A stretch of 18,780 nt of DNA. Source: Ichthyophonus hoferi. Taxonomy: Eukaryota; Opisthokonta; Ichthyosporea; Ichthyophonida; Ichthyophonidae. Below are positions 18,177 to 18,780 of this stretch, one piece after another (within the stretch, counting starts at the first letter, position 1; the number at the start of each line of letters is the position of its first letter). The notes under the pieces are model-generated. The model was not told where the DNA came from, ran no database searches, and saw only the letters and a list, made by a program, of their open reading frames with translations. The stretch is from NCBI GenBank assembly GCA_002751075.1, contig NAOQ01000095.1, positions 119,454-138,233 on the forward strand, in the 5' to 3' direction. The position numbers were made by a program, and so were the translations under genes.

Positions 18177-18780
18177 TCCCACTACGTCTGTATACAACAA
18201 GATGTAAGGAATCATGGATCTCAGTTTGGCTAAGAAGCCTCCTCTAAGATCTAGATAATAGCACCTAAGTGCGATTGAAGACGTCGCTGATGACCATATT
18301 ACCAGTTGAGTTTTTGGACCATTTCCCTAGGCGAGATCCCTTTCAGGTAGTCTCGTTGATCTCCTTATGAGATTCAGAATATGGGGCAGACTTCATATTC
18401 TTGCTTCTATAAGTATAGAAGTAAGTGATGATCAAGGAATAGTTTTATAGTAAATATTATCCTTGTCTATGCAAAAGGAAAGGAAGAATATATAAATACC
18501 AGATAAAACAAAACTTGTAGTTAAGTTTCCAAGATGAACAAAGCTAGTGTTCAGTACTTGCTTTATACCGTAAATTTATATAATATGTATAAAACAAGTG
18601 ATTACTTGCTCTAGGAATTAGAAACTTGTTTACAATTTGATCGTAGCTTTCTGATAATATTATTGTATACAATGTTTGAATATACAATTAGTATTTTATT
18701 ATATTTAACGGGCAAGTAAAACTTACTTCTTATTTTAACTTTTTGGCAGTCGATCCAATTGAAAGTGAGATTTAGATCTT
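18177..18780. other. Unannotated flank with TATA-like box and hairpin
   Basis: The first 200 bp keep the mixed composition of the open frame before it. A hairpin (CTTGCTTCTATA against TATAGAAGTAAG) lies at 18400-18425 and a TATA-like ATATATAAATACC near 18488-18500. The section could be regulatory or terminal sequence of a mobile element, but no terminal repeats were found. Confidence 0.3.

Overview
The window is eukaryotic nuclear DNA. It is strongly AT-rich, full of microsatellites, and its genes are split by GT-AG introns of about 230 to 800 bp. The three clear genes read with the standard code, and the two complete ones end in TAG. I cannot name the organism. Medium-sized introns, short exons, an RGS protein and a secreted beta-propeller protein would suit a protist, a unicellular relative of animals, or an early-branching opisthokont or amoebozoan. 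Bacteria, archaea and organelles are excluded by the splicing. All three recognisable host genes lie on the minus strand. | Layout. 1-1603: the 5' part of a UBXN7-type gene (p97/Cdc48 ubiquitin adaptor), pieced together from four short exons with compatible phases; its 3' part lies beyond the left edge. 1604-3035: AT-rich simple sequence and gene-poor DNA. 3036-3143: one plus-strand exon-like tract that resembles a module of the large gene to its right. 3165-4365: an old, diverged long inverted repeat (foldback-like) with coding-like scraps in one arm and in the loop. 5201-9294: a two-exon gene for a secreted 1112-residue mosaic protein: signal peptide, five G-[YF]-[DN]-x-x repeat modules on Ser/Thr-rich linkers, a six-cysteine segment, and a seven-bladed FG-GAP propeller. 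9295-11370: AT-rich DNA with CCAAT-type motifs behind the mosaic gene and a few unrecognised open frames. 11371-13842: a three-exon RGS-domain gene with an N-terminal myristoylation/palmitoylation signal. 13843-18780: no clear host gene. It holds scattered coding-like fragments, one resembling the C-terminal end of a LINE ORF2, a retroposon-like (AAACT)n tail near 17560-17579, and a less AT-rich open frame at 17826-18176. | The genes do not form a pathway. The RGS protein points to heterotrimeric G-protein signalling at the plasma membrane, the UBXN7 homologue to p97-dependent ubiquitin-protein turnover, and the mosaic protein to an extracellular or cell-surface role. The most unusual item is the mosaic protein, whose combination of a pentapeptide-repeat stalk and a terminal FG-GAP head I do not recognise as a named family.
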